Position numbers and translations under genes: made by a program
DNA from: MH13 sp042140245
GTDB taxonomy: Bacteria; Pseudomonadota; Alphaproteobacteria; Rhizobiales; MH13
Assembly (NCBI RefSeq): GCF_042140245.1
Contig: NZ_CP159483.1
Location: forward strand, 3,596,001 to 3,660,000
Length of the DNA stretch: 64,000 nt
Direction: 5' to 3'
Shown here: piece after piece, positions 26,261-35,022 of the stretch
Numbering within the stretch: the first letter of the stretch is position 1
Layout: every line of letters starts with the position of its first letter
Notes under the pieces: generated by a model
The model's database searches: none
Told to the model about the DNA's origin: nothing
Seen by the model: the letters and a program-made list of their open reading frames with translations, nothing else

Positions 26261-26804
26261 GGTCGTCCTGCTCGTTTGCGTTTGGCCCGTCTTCGGTGAG
26301 GTGAGACGGAGGATAGATCCCGCGCATGAAGGCGATGAAAGCACTCACCAGGCAGGAGAAAGCTGCCAGATAGCCAAACGGTGCAAGCGAGATGCCCAAA
26401 GCGTTGGTGGTGGCGCCATCTTCAGCTGCCGACATGGCATGGGAGGCCAGCCGCCAGGCAAGCGTTGCCAAGAGTGCCGCTGAGAACAGCCCGGCAAAGG
26501 CGCTGAGATAGCGTTTGCTCGTGTCATTGATCATGACGTTGAGCAGATCGACCTCGATGTGCTCCCGACGCTCGGTGGTCAGCGGCAAAGCCGCGAACAC
26601 CAGAGCTGCCAGAAGAAGTTCTGTGATTTCAAACGCGCCGCTGAGGGGGGCGGAGAAGAAGTACCGCCCGATCACATCAACACAGGTCACAAGAATGAGG
26701 CTGAAGAGGAGAAGGGCAGCCCCGACACCCAGGGTGTTCTGAAGGACCTTGTTGATATCAAGCCCGCCGTCATTTCCCCGGTGTTTGTGCCGAAGCTGCT
26801 CCAT
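26253..26804 (-). CDS. dctQ: TRAP transporter small permease (DctQ family)
   Basis: A 183-residue protein with four hydrophobic segments, including VGAALLLFSLILVTCVDVIG and LLLAALVFAALPLTTERREHI, where the ERREHIEVDLL loop is the DctQ hallmark. It starts three bases after the binding-protein stop. It bridges binding protein and large permease in the inner membrane. Confidence 0.88.
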   Translation of the reverse strand: MEQLRHKHRGNDGGLDINKVLQNTLGVGAALLLFSLILVTCVDVIGRYFFSAPLSGAFEITELLLAALVFAALPLTTERREHIEVDLLNVMINDTSKRYLSAFAGLFSAALLATLAWRLASHAMSAAEDGATTNALGISLAPFGYLAAFSCLVSAFIAFMRGIYPPSHLTEDGPNANEQDDHV

Positions 26805-26807
26805 TGT

Positions 26808-27845
26808 TTAGAAGTCCACGCCGGTCTGGTCGCGCAGCTCGGCCAGAGCCGCTTCGCCGTCAAACCCGTCTTCAGCGATAGCTTCAGCCCAGGATGCCTC
26901 GCGAATGGCCGCCATAGCTTTGATGGCTTCCAGCAACTCAACAGGCGCATCGTTGATCGCGATGCCAGCTTCTTCCATGACAACCAGCGCACGCTCGTCG
27001 GAATTGTTCCACGCTGTGCCGACACGTTCGGCAAAGGCCTCACCGGAAATGGCTTCAATGGCGGCCTGATCTTCTTCGGAGATACCTTCCCAGGCTGCTT
27101 CGTTCATCACCAGGAACCAGGTGGTGTTGTAGAGCCCGCCGGGCACCCGCAAAGTGTGCTGCAGATCTTCGGTGAGATTGAAGGCGGTCACAGCTTCGTA
27201 GGTGAAGGTCACGCCATCGATCACGCCGCGGGAAAGTTTTTCAAACACTTCACCGGAGGACATGAACAGCGTTTCCGCGCCCAGATCCGACATCAGATCG
27301 GAAATGTAGCCGCCTGGTACGCGGATTTTCAGGCCATCAATGTCAGCCTGCGTTTCGATCTGGCGGACATTGTTATGCAACACGCCAGGGCCGTGGACGA
27401 AGAGACCAAGAAGCTTGACGCCCTCATGCTCAGCCTGGGCATCGAGCATACCTGAATAGACATTCCAGAAGGCTGTTGAGCCGGACACGGCATCATCGCC
27501 GAGGAATGAGAACTGACCAATTCGGGACCGTTCGAAACGATCATCGGTGGTGAAGGAATGCAGGCCGTAGGTGATGTCAGCGATGCCGTCGGCGGCCATA
27601 TCGTAGTGGGCAGGTGGCGCGCCAAGCGGGCGAGCCAGAATGCGAACGGTCACGCGGCCTTCGGTGACCTCGGCCACCTCTTCAGCCCAGGGGCGCATCG
27701 CATCGACAACGATGGGGTGGCGTGGCGGCAGCCAGCTGGACATGGCCAGTGTGGTATCGGCGAGCACAGCGCCCGACGTCAGGAACGTCGCTCCAACCGC
27801 GACAGCAGCCATCGTCTTGCCGACATTCAGTAAATTGAGTTTCAT
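26808..27845 (-). CDS. dctP: TRAP transporter solute-binding protein (DctP family)
   Basis: A 345-residue periplasmic binding protein. A long signal peptide runs to about residue 30 (TSGAVLADTTL). The family segment GLKIRVPGGYISDLMSDLG carries the Arg that clamps a carboxylate. GGGAGGATG precedes the ATG. First gene of a seven-gene operon that continues through hmgA, maiA, fahA and the MBL gene. Its ligand is probably an aromatic or aliphatic carboxylate feeding this pathway. Confidence 0.9.
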   Translation of the reverse strand: MKLNLLNVGKTMAAVAVGATFLTSGAVLADTTLAMSSWLPPRHPIVVDAMRPWAEEVAEVTEGRVTVRILARPLGAPPAHYDMAADGIADITYGLHSFTTDDRFERSRIGQFSFLGDDAVSGSTAFWNVYSGMLDAQAEHEGVKLLGLFVHGPGVLHNNVRQIETQADIDGLKIRVPGGYISDLMSDLGAETLFMSSGEVFEKLSRGVIDGVTFTYEAVTAFNLTEDLQHTLRVPGGLYNTTWFLVMNEAAWEGISEEDQAAIEAISGEAFAERVGTAWNNSDERALVVMEEAGIAINDAPVELLEAIKAMAAIREASWAEAIAEDGFDGEAALAELRDQTGVDF

Positions 27846-27961
27846 GTGGTCATCCTCCCTTTGGATTGGCTTTCAAACATCGGCCGCGCCTCTCAGGACG
27901 CTGAAATTGCCGATAGGAATGCTGCAACGATTATCCCCGCGTCTGTGATGCGCCTCAAATA

Positions 27962-27981
27962 ATCGTTGCATTTGATACGAT
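27962..27981. promoter_or_regulatory. Imperfect palindrome in the dctP-marR promoter region
   Basis: ATCGTTGCATTTGATACGAT has matching 5-base outer arms and contains TTGCA-TT-TGATA, a degenerate version of the TTGCA-NN-TGCAA motif found perfectly at 28017 and 29080. It is a candidate MarR site for the TRAP-hmg operon. Confidence 0.5.
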
Positions 27982-28016
27982 CATTCAGCGCAGCGCTGCC
28001 AAAGTCAAGAAAATTA

Positions 28017-28028
28017 TTGCACATGCAA
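28017..28028. promoter_or_regulatory. MarR-type operator TTGCA-CA-TGCAA
   Basis: A perfect 5-bp inverted repeat with a 2-bp spacer, 45 bases before the marR start at 28073, in the divergent region shared with dctP. The same motif precedes the VOC/monooxygenase operon, so one regulator may bind both regions. Confidence 0.6.
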
Positions 28029-28072
28029 CGACTTTTCCGCCAAAGTGTTGAGAACGAGAAAAGGTGTGCGCC

Positions 28073-28525
28073 ATGACCTCAGCCCAAACTACAGCCCTGC
28101 CGGACTTCGATCTGGAGCGATATTTGCCTTATCGGTTTGTCGTTCTGGCCGCGCGGCTAAGCAGCAAGTTGGCCCGGCAGTACAAGAGGGAGTTCGGCAT
28201 ATCGATCCCTGAATGGCGTGTGCTCTTGAATGTCGGATACACCGAGGATCTTTCGATCCGGGACATCGAGCAGCGTGTCAGCCTTGAGCGCTCAAAGGTC
28301 AGCCGCGCCGCGACAAAGCTGGAAGCCAAAGGCTATCTGGCCAAGCAGATCGACCCTCGCGACAAGCGCTTGCTGAAGCTAACTCTCACACCTGAAGGCA
28401 CAGAGTTGCTGACCAAGCTTATCCCGATTGCTGATAAATTTCAGGCTGAGCTGAACCAGATCCTTGGAGAGGACACCGACGCACTCCACTTGGCACTTGA
28501 CCGTTTGATGGAAGAAACCGACTAG
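28073..28525 (+). CDS. MarR-family transcriptional regulator
   Basis: A 150-residue winged-helix regulator. LSIRDIEQRVSLERSKVSRAA is the helix-turn-helix and DPRDKRLLKLTLTPEG is the DxRxxR wing. The ATG at 28073 is taken; a GTG 9 bases upstream is possible. Divergent from the TRAP-hmg operon and convergent with a second MarR gene 20 bases past its end. It likely represses the aromatic operons until an aromatic acid binds. Confidence 0.88.
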   Translation: MTSAQTTALPDFDLERYLPYRFVVLAARLSSKLARQYKREFGISIPEWRVLLNVGYTEDLSIRDIEQRVSLERSKVSRAATKLEAKGYLAKQIDPRDKRLLKLTLTPEGTELLTKLIPIADKFQAELNQILGEDTDALHLALDRLMEETD

Positions 28526-28545
28526 TCGGTGCGTCAACTGTCGCG

Positions 28546-28989
28546 CTACGCCGTCTTTTCTGTATGTGTGGCCACGGCAGCTGCAAGCGCCTTCAAACCG
28601 GCTTCTAGGTTGGCCCGATCCTCGGCGGTCATGTTGCCCAGAATGGCGTCGGCCTGACTCTGCACGCTAGGGAAGACTTCTGAGAACAGCGTGTGGCCCT
28701 CCGGCGAGCACGTGTAAACCCGCAGCCTTCTGTCAGAGGCCGGAACAGACCTGCTGATCAGTCCTTTCTCTTCCAACTTCTGAGCGGCACGGCTGACCTG
28801 AACCTTATCGAGCGTAGTGCGCTTGGCCAGCTCCAGCGAACTCAACTCGCCGGCATCGGCCAACAGAAGCAACAACCGCCATTCCTCGCGCGACAGGCCA
28901 TAAGTCCGCCCATAAACCTCCACCAGTTTACGTGAAAAGGCTTCAGCAGTGGCTGCCAGCAAATAGGGGAAGTAAGTTTCAAGCTTCAT
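28546..28989 (-). CDS. MarR-family transcriptional regulator, second paralogue
   Basis: A 147-residue MarR protein with SSLELAKRTTLDKVQVSRAA as the helix-turn-helix and PASDRRLRVYTCSPEGH as the wing. It shares the YxPY...WRLLL layout with the neighbour at 28073-28525, suggesting old paralogy. The ATG at 28989 is preferred over one at 29013, which has no ribosome site. Divergent from the VOC gene, with operator-like repeats between. Confidence 0.86.
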   Translation of the reverse strand: MKLETYFPYLLAATAEAFSRKLVEVYGRTYGLSREEWRLLLLLADAGELSSLELAKRTTLDKVQVSRAAQKLEEKGLISRSVPASDRRLRVYTCSPEGHTLFSEVFPSVQSQADAILGNMTAEDRANLEAGLKALAAAVATHTEKTA

Positions 28990-29021
28990 GAATGGTTCCA
29001 GAAGAGCGGTCAATTCGATTG

Positions 29022-29033
29022 TTTCATATGCAA
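29022..29033. promoter_or_regulatory. Degenerate MarR-type operator
   Basis: TTTCATATGCAA is a one-mismatch version of TTGCA-NN-TGCAA within the wider near-palindrome GTTTCATATGCAAC. It lies directly upstream of the second marR gene, fitting autoregulation. Confidence 0.45.
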
Positions 29034-29076
29034 CAAATTGACCTGCGTCAAAAGTTAAGGTAGTGGTTTGCGCTAT

Positions 29077-29094
29077 TCATTGCAAATGCAATGA
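29077..29094. promoter_or_regulatory. Perfect MarR-type operator upstream of the VOC/monooxygenase operon
   Basis: TCATTGCA-AA-TGCAATGA is a perfect 8-bp inverted repeat with a 2-bp spacer, ending 20 bases before the VOC start and just upstream of AGGAGG. Its core is identical in form to the site at 28017-28028. Confidence 0.68.
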
Positions 29095-29113
29095 TTAAAA
29101 GGAGGAAACAATC

Positions 29114-29692
29114 ATGACGGCGCAAAACCTGAAGTTGGACCAAATCCACCACGTAGCGTACCGGTGCAAGGACGCCAAGGAAACGGTCGAGTTCTATACC
29201 AAGATGCTCAACATGGATTTCGTGTTGGCAATCGCTGAGGACAAGGTACCCTCTACCCACGAGCCTGACCCCTATATGCATCTGTTCCTGGATGCCGGTA
29301 ACGGCAATGTGCTGGCATTCTTCGAGCTGCCAACAAAGCCGGAAATGGGTCGTGATCCAAATACGCCGATCTGGGTGCAACACATCGCTTTCAAAGTGAA
29401 AGACCGGGAAACCCTGCTTGGCTTCAAGGAGCATCTGGAAGCCAATGGTGTCGACGTGTTGGGTGTGACCGATCACTCAATCTTCCATTCGATCTACTTC
29501 TTTGACCCCAACGGCCACCGCGTTGAATTGGCCTGCCCAGACCCTGACGAAGAGGCCATGATCAAGCGCTTGGACGAAGTTAAATGGGACATGCTGGAGG
29601 AATGGTCGCGCACGAAAAAAGCGCCCCAGCACGCGGACTGGTTGCACGCCAAAGAGCTGGACAAGAAGAATGTGGGAACGGGCGATGCTTAA
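29114..29692 (+). CDS. VOC family protein (glyoxalase/extradiol dioxygenase superfamily)
   Basis: A 192-residue two-module vicinal-oxygen-chelate protein. Candidate metal ligands are H13 (IHHVAY), H90 (VQHIAF) and E139 (HRVELA), with E71 (FFELP) as a fourth. The family covers isomerases, lyases and dioxygenases; the reaction here is not clear. It overlaps the FAD hydroxylase by 8 bases and sits under a MarR-type operator, so it most likely handles an aromatic or ring-cleavage intermediate. AGGAGG precedes the ATG. Confidence 0.82.
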   Translation: MTAQNLKLDQIHHVAYRCKDAKETVEFYTKMLNMDFVLAIAEDKVPSTHEPDPYMHLFLDAGNGNVLAFFELPTKPEMGRDPNTPIWVQHIAFKVKDRETLLGFKEHLEANGVDVLGVTDHSIFHSIYFFDPNGHRVELACPDPDEEAMIKRLDEVKWDMLEEWSRTKKAPQHADWLHAKELDKKNVGTGDA

Positions 29693-31298
29693 TACCTACG
29701 ACTTTCCCGAGTTTGACTATGTCCAGTCGCCGGAGCAGAAGTCGGGCGACATGCTGCGCCACGATGTGGTGGTGGTTGGTGCAGGCCCGATGGGCCTCAC
29801 CGCTGCGCTCGATTTTGCTGCGCGCGGTCTGAAGGTTGTGGTCCTTGACGACAACAACACGGTCTCGGTCGGTTCACGTGCTGTCTGCTACGCTAAGCGC
29901 CCACTGGAAATCTGGGATCGTCTGGGCGTTGCCAAACCGATGCTCGACAAGGGCATTGAGTGGAAGCTTGGCCGCGTCTTCTTTCGCGACAAGGAGGTCT
30001 ACACGTTCGACCTGCTGCCTGAAGAGGGTCACAAGATCCCCGCGTTCATCAATCTTCAGCAGTACTATCTTGAAGAATATATGGTCGCCGCGTGCGAGCA
30101 GAACCCACTCATCGATCTGCGCTGGAAGCACAAGGTTGTGGCGCTGCATTCGCACGACGATCATGCCGAGCTTGCCGTTGAAACGCCTGATGGCATTTTC
30201 AATATGGAGGCCAGTTGGGTGCTTGCCTGCGACGGTGCAAACTCTGACATCAGGCGCATGGTGGACGGCCAGTTCCAGGGCCAGTTCTTCCAGGACCGCT
30301 TCCTGATCGCTGATATCGTCATGAAGGCCGACTTCCCAACCGAGCGCTGGTTTTGGTTTGATCCGGACTTCCACCGTGGCCAATCAGCCTTGCTGCATAA
30401 GCAGTCTGATGATGTCTGGCGGCTCGATTTCCAGCTTGGCTGGGACAGCGATCCGGACGTCGAGAGGCGGCCTGAGAATATCATCCCGCGGGTCAAAGCG
30501 ATGATCGGCGATGATGTGGAGTTCGAGCTGGAATGGGCATCTGTCTACCAGTTCGCTTGCCGCCGGATTGATCAGTTCCGTTATGGGCGGGTGCTGTTTG
30601 CTGGCGACGCCGCCCATCAGGTTTCACCGTTTGGCGCGCGCGGAGCAAACACCGGCGTGCAGGATATCGACAATCTTTCCTGGAAGCTTGCAGCCGTGAT
30701 CCGTGGGGAAGCGCCGGAAGCCTTGATCGACAGCTATCATGAGGAACGGGCATTTGCTGCTGATGACAATCTGCTCAACTCCACCCGGTCGACGGATTTT
30801 ATCACGCCCAAAAACAACGCATCGCGTCGGTACCGCAACGCTGTGCTGAGCCTTGCCAAGAGCCATGAGTTTGCCCGCCCGCTGGTGAACTCGGGCCGCT
30901 TGTCAACACCGACGCCTTATGTGGAGAGCCCGTTGAACACACCTGATCAGGATGACTGGAAGGGGCTCATGGTGCCTGGCACCTGCGCAGCCGATGCGCC
31001 TGTCAAAGTGGGTGGTCAGGATGCGTGGCTGCTGGAACAGTTTGGCGAAGGGTTCGCTCTTCTGGTCTTTGGGTTGGAAGCTAAACAGGTCGAAGCTGGT
31101 GTGTTCACGCCCAAACTGATCATTGCCGGCAAGGACTTTGAAGATACCAAAAGCCTGGCAGCACAGCGCTATGATGGGCGGGCCGGTGCGGTCTACCTTC
31201 TGCGTCCCGACCAGCATGTTGCGGCGCGCTGGCGCACATTTGATGTCGACAATATCCGGGCAGCCATAGCCCGCGCCACCGCAGGAGCTGTGTCATGA
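29685..31298 (+). CDS. FAD-dependent aromatic hydroxylase (class A flavin monooxygenase)
   Basis: A 537-residue PheA/TfdB/MhpA-type flavoprotein. GxGxxG is at 32-37 (GAGPMG), the NAD(P)H/FAD 'DG' motif is LACDGANSDIR, and the FAD 'GD' motif is VLFAGDAAHQVSPFGARGAN. A C-terminal thioredoxin-like extension is expected in this subfamily and the length fits. The ATG at 29685 overlaps the VOC stop (ATGCTTAA). Next to a homogentisate operon it may para-hydroxylate a meta-hydroxyphenyl acid to homogentisate; that is inference. Confidence 0.85.
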   Translation: MLNTYDFPEFDYVQSPEQKSGDMLRHDVVVVGAGPMGLTAALDFAARGLKVVVLDDNNTVSVGSRAVCYAKRPLEIWDRLGVAKPMLDKGIEWKLGRVFFRDKEVYTFDLLPEEGHKIPAFINLQQYYLEEYMVAACEQNPLIDLRWKHKVVALHSHDDHAELAVETPDGIFNMEASWVLACDGANSDIRRMVDGQFQGQFFQDRFLIADIVMKADFPTERWFWFDPDFHRGQSALLHKQSDDVWRLDFQLGWDSDPDVERRPENIIPRVKAMIGDDVEFELEWASVYQFACRRIDQFRYGRVLFAGDAAHQVSPFGARGANTGVQDIDNLSWKLAAVIRGEAPEALIDSYHEERAFAADDNLLNSTRSTDFITPKNNASRRYRNAVLSLAKSHEFARPLVNSGRLSTPTPYVESPLNTPDQDDWKGLMVPGTCAADAPVKVGGQDAWLLEQFGEGFALLVFGLEAKQVEAGVFTPKLIIAGKDFEDTKSLAAQRYDGRAGAVYLLRPDQHVAARWRTFDVDNIRAAIARATAGAVS

Positions 31299-31483
31299 GC
31301 CTGATTCTGAAGTCCAACATCAAAAACCCCGATGCGTTCTACGAGCTGCTGACGGACGCGCAGCGCGACATGTCAGACGAGGAAGCCAACGACATGAACG
31401 CACGGCTGGTGCTGATCCTGGCCAATCAGATCGGTGATCTCAACGATCTGAAAGAGGCTACCGATCTAGCGAAGCACGGCTAA
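31295..31483 (+). CDS. DUF2783 small protein
   Basis: A 62-residue acidic protein (ITKs absent, no signal peptide or membrane segment), with LTDAQRDMSDEEANDMNARL and LILANQIGDL. It matches the DUF2783 family as I remember it, which is commonly encoded directly behind FAD aromatic hydroxylases. It overlaps the hydroxylase by 4 bases (ATGA). Function is unknown; a structural or regulatory partner of the hydroxylase is conceivable. Confidence 0.72.
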   Translation: MSLILKSNIKNPDAFYELLTDAQRDMSDEEANDMNARLVLILANQIGDLNDLKEATDLAKHG

Positions 31484-31530
31484 TCGGCCGATCAGATATT
31501 GGGGGGGCGAACCGCCCGCCCCTCATGACA

Positions 31531-33489
31531 TCATTGTCCAATTCCGGCCGCAACGGCATCGTTCAGCGCGGAGGCACACGCTGTGTTGGTTTCTCTCGAA
31601 AGGGAGCGAATACCTGTGTCGGCGAGAATGTCGCTCAGCGCGGTTAGCTCTCGATTCATGCCTCGATTGACGACCGAAACGATACGGTCGCCTAGGGCCA
31701 AACAGGCTTCGCCGTTCGTCGGCGCAGTAGGTTGCGTTGGACGAGAAGGCTGTGACGCGGCACTTGGACCCCATGCCACACCATCATCGGCCAGTATTCC
31801 TGCGGCGATCAGTTGCGCCATCACCTGAGCACAAGCCTGGTCAGACGCGTTCCTGACATCACTGATACCGTTTGACTGAAGTGCACCGAGCACAGCACGA
31901 CGCGGGCCGGCCTCGCCTCCCCGCAAGAAAGGCCGGATCGCACCAGCTAAAGCATCGCAAGCTGCCAAAGAGCCACTTGGCTGTGATGATGGTGTTGGCG
32001 CAACGGGCGTGCTGTTTTCACCAAACTGTCGCGCCAACGAGCGAACCTGCTCTGGTGAACTCATTCCTTCCATTGCCAACAATTCCAACAACGCCAAGCA
32101 GTCACCTTCGGTGGCTGAAAACACATCGGTCATAGGGATTGACTGCATGCTACTGGTGAAGATCGCCGACACAGTGCGGTTGTTGACCGCTTCTACTGCC
32201 TGATCGATGACCAGGACCTCACGGCACGCATTGCTGAGACCTTGAGGTTGGACTGGCGACGGTGATGGCGGCGTACCATTGCTCGGTCCGACAGTTGCTT
32301 GCACTGCGACAGACGGCGCATCCACGATGCCTTCCATTTCCAGCAAATCCAGAAGCCGACCGCACTGGTCTTCATTGGCGGCAAAGAGGTCCATGATGCC
32401 AACCTCATCAATCAGCTGGCCAAACAGGCCACTCAGACGGCGATTGTTGGCTTGCTCAATCGCCACCGCAATCTCATTGACGGTTGTGCAGTTTGCTCCT
32501 GTGTTGCGAACAGCACGTTGGCTGGGCGTTGATATAGCTGGCTGGTTTGCGCCAGACGCAAGAAGACTTTGAATGGTTGGCGAGGCCGCGATCATATCGA
32601 GTGCCCTCTGGCACTTGTCAGGGGTTTGCACGCCACCAAAGGCCAGATCAGTGGATACATAGATACCGCGCAGCTCTTGGATGATATCGGTGTTGCCCAT
32701 TGCGTTGATGCGCGCGCTGACGGCCTCCAACCGTGCGCAGCTGTCCCCCGCAACGGTTCCGGGCTGAGGAGATGAACCTGGGGTGACGGCTTGCCCACCA
32801 CCTTGCTGAACGCCCGGCACGCCTCCAACAGGACGGAGCTGCATTTCGATGAAAAACTCCGCGATGGGGCTCGTTCCATCAAGCACCAGCAGTGGTGTTG
32901 GTCCGCTCAGATCGCGCATGGTGACCGTCACAGTGGCTGGAATACCGGCCCATTCCCCAAAGGAACCTGTCCAAACACCCCCAGGGCCGCGACGCATCGT
33001 TGGCTGGCCTGGAAAGACTGCTGCTGGCAGGTTGAGGTGTGCGGTTGAATCATCAACAGGCGTCAGGCTTACCGTGCCACCAGGATCAACTGGCGTCGGT
33101 TGGGTTTGCCCCATCATCGTGACCGTACCGCTGCCACCGATGATCTCAAATGTTTGAGGCGCACCACCTGACTGGCGACCGGAAGCACCTTGCGGTGGTT
33201 GAACTGGACTGCCGGTGAGATGCCGCATTTCTATCCAGCCATTCAGCCCTTGGTAGACTATAACGCACCAGTTGCCTTCGCATTGATTGGTAACCGTGAC
33301 GTCGCATTGCCCGATGCCGATGCCACCAAGCACGGCGCTCTGTGCATTGGGTTGGTCATGAATGGTAAGGGCTGAACCATTGGGAGCGCTGCCAACACAG
33401 GTGTTCGGGTCGGCGAGCGACGGCGATGAGGTGAGCGCCAATTGGGTCACCAAAGCCATGGCAACGGCGATAACAGTTTTCCAGCTCAT
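31531..33489 (-). CDS. Secreted SH3-domain protein with five C-X41-C repeats
   Basis: A 652-residue exported protein. A signal peptide (1-26, ending SLADP) is followed by a bacterial SH3-like domain (about 30-92, four Cys) and a beta-rich segment (112-220). Five helical repeats follow, each starting and ending with cysteine: 251/293, 334/376, 422/464, 511/553 and 596/638. The spacing is exactly 42 residues in every repeat, and linkers are rich in Pro, Ser and Gln. The paired cysteines probably form a disulfide in each repeat. I do not recognise the repeat family. Next to a VWA protein it may act in the envelope. Confidence 0.75.
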   Translation of the reverse strand: MSWKTVIAVAMALVTQLALTSSPSLADPNTCVGSAPNGSALTIHDQPNAQSAVLGGIGIGQCDVTVTNQCEGNWCVIVYQGLNGWIEMRHLTGSPVQPPQGASGRQSGGAPQTFEIIGGSGTVTMMGQTQPTPVDPGGTVSLTPVDDSTAHLNLPAAVFPGQPTMRRGPGGVWTGSFGEWAGIPATVTVTMRDLSGPTPLLVLDGTSPIAEFFIEMQLRPVGGVPGVQQGGGQAVTPGSSPQPGTVAGDSCARLEAVSARINAMGNTDIIQELRGIYVSTDLAFGGVQTPDKCQRALDMIAASPTIQSLLASGANQPAISTPSQRAVRNTGANCTTVNEIAVAIEQANNRRLSGLFGQLIDEVGIMDLFAANEDQCGRLLDLLEMEGIVDAPSVAVQATVGPSNGTPPSPSPVQPQGLSNACREVLVIDQAVEAVNNRTVSAIFTSSMQSIPMTDVFSATEGDCLALLELLAMEGMSSPEQVRSLARQFGENSTPVAPTPSSQPSGSLAACDALAGAIRPFLRGGEAGPRRAVLGALQSNGISDVRNASDQACAQVMAQLIAAGILADDGVAWGPSAASQPSRPTQPTAPTNGEACLALGDRIVSVVNRGMNRELTALSDILADTGIRSLSRETNTACASALNDAVAAGIGQ

Positions 33490-33528
33490 GAATAGGCTCC
33501 GTTGCTTGGTTGGGCGTGCAAGGGGTGA

Positions 33529-35022
33529 TCACCGCGGTGCATCGGGCATCGTGACCTCGATCACCTGATCATCGCCTGGACCCAGTTCAAACACTGCTTC
33601 AGCCGAGCGGCGTGGACCGTCATCCCAAGCCTCAAAGCGAACGGTGTAATTGCCAGGCAGAAGGAAGTACTGATCACTGCCGATTTTGCTTGCGATGTGA
33701 TCGTTTTGATCGATCGGGCCGCGATAAACCTGATGGCGCAGATCAAAACTTGTCAGCTCGCTTCCATCGGAGTTGAAGGCTCGGAAACCAACCCGAGCGG
33801 TTGATGCGATGACCTCCTGTTCGACCACGTCCCCTGTCGAAACCGTAAAGGCTGCTGTGCCCGGCGACATGCTTTCAAGTCGGGTGACGATCAGCGCGGC
33901 CTCATAGCGACCTGGCGGAACAATCTCGCGCGCTGTCTGCGTGAACACGGTGAAGGATTGGCCGGTATCGACATTGCGAATGTTCCAACTGAAATCCGTG
34001 TTCGAAAGACCAAACCCATCGTTTAGCATCACCGCATGCAGGTCCAGCGTTCCGGCGCCGAAGACCAGATCAACTTCTGTTCTCTCTGTTGCGGTCAGCG
34101 TGATGTCTTCGCTGGCCTCCAAACCCCGGTTGGTGCTCGCAGTCAGTCTATAGCGACCAGGTTCGATAAAACGCTCAAAGCTTGGCACGGCCGCCAAAAA
34201 TGGAACGGAGGCCAGGTCAATCTGCGGATCGAGCGGCTCAAGATCCCATTCAACGCGAATGGGGTCCTGTGTTGTCAGTGGCTCACTGGCAGCATCCAAT
34301 CGAACTGTGGCAAACAGGTTTTGTTCAACCGGTTCCAATTCAGGCTCTGCCGGAGGTGCTGGCGGCTGTGGCGGCACAAACGCCACGGTCTGCGTCAACG
34401 CCTCACCCAATGCATCTGCGTCTGTGGCTTGGAAGTAGCGACCACCGGTGTTTTCCGCCAAGCACGCAACCTGCTGACCCTCTTCGTCAGTCAGCCCAAA
34501 ACCGATCACATGGGTTGTGAAATCAATTCCCAAGCTCTCAAGTTCGTTGGCCAACGCACAAGGATCGGCCTCGCAGGTCTCCAATCCATCGGTGATAAGA
34601 ATGATCGTGGCTCGTTCTTCGGTGTAGCGCAGTTCCAGAGCGGCCCGGCGCACTGCCTCTGACAATGGCGTTTTCCCGCGTGGGTTCAGCGTGTTGACGG
34701 CCTGAGATATTGGCCCAGCCGTTGTGGCTACTGGGCCCGTTTGGACCAACATTTCGATATCATTGCAGTCACCGCGCCGGTTGTGGCCATACGCCATCAA
34801 ACCCAGTTCCATGGAAGGTGGGAAAGATGGCAATACGCGCGCCAGAGTATCGCGCGCGGTCACGATCTTATTCACCCCATCGATCTGGCCCCACATTGAT
34901 CCGGAGCCATCGAAAACCAAAATTGCCCGTTCCAAGTCGGCTTGTTGAGCGTGTGCAGGCAGACCGCAAAAGGCCAGCAGCCCTAAGCCTGCTGCACACC
35001 CACGTTTGAGAAGTCCAATCAC
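33529..35022 (-). CDS. Secreted von Willebrand factor type A domain protein
   Basis: About 497 residues with a signal peptide (IGLLKRGCAAGLGLLAFCGL, cleavage near AHAQQ), then a VWA domain with an intact MIDAS motif DGSGSMWG (DxSxS) and ITDGLETC. The C-terminal half is beta-rich and Pro-poor, with GRYRLTAS, GRYEAALI and GNYTVRFE carboxypeptidase-regulatory-like repeats. A GTG at 35022 with GAGG upstream gives a textbook signal peptide; an ATG at 35064 is the alternative. Binding partner unknown. Confidence 0.75.
   Translation of the reverse strand: MIGLLKRGCAAGLGLLAFCGLPAHAQQADLERAILVFDGSGSMWGQIDGVNKIVTARDTLARVLPSFPPSMELGLMAYGHNRRGDCNDIEMLVQTGPVATTAGPISQAVNTLNPRGKTPLSEAVRRAALELRYTEERATIILITDGLETCEADPCALANELESLGIDFTTHVIGFGLTDEEGQQVACLAENTGGRYFQATDADALGEALTQTVAFVPPQPPAPPAEPELEPVEQNLFATVRLDAASEPLTTQDPIRVEWDLEPLDPQIDLASVPFLAAVPSFERFIEPGRYRLTASTNRGLEASEDITLTATERTEVDLVFGAGTLDLHAVMLNDGFGLSNTDFSWNIRNVDTGQSFTVFTQTAREIVPPGRYEAALIVTRLESMSPGTAAFTVSTGDVVEQEVIASTARVGFRAFNSDGSELTSFDLRHQVYRGPIDQNDHIASKIGSDQYFLLPGNYTVRFEAWDDGPRRSAEAVFELGPGDDQVIEVTMPDAPR

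Noticed and set aside
26559..27455. Plus-strand open frame of 298 codons opposite the TRAP dctQ/dctP genes
   Set aside because: The minus-strand genes have clear TRAP motifs and signal peptide; the opposite frame has none.
31499..31520. G-rich hairpin between DUF2783 and the repeat-protein gene as a terminator
   Set aside because: The stem is about five base pairs and there is no U tract. The G run could also be a sequencing-error-prone homopolymer.
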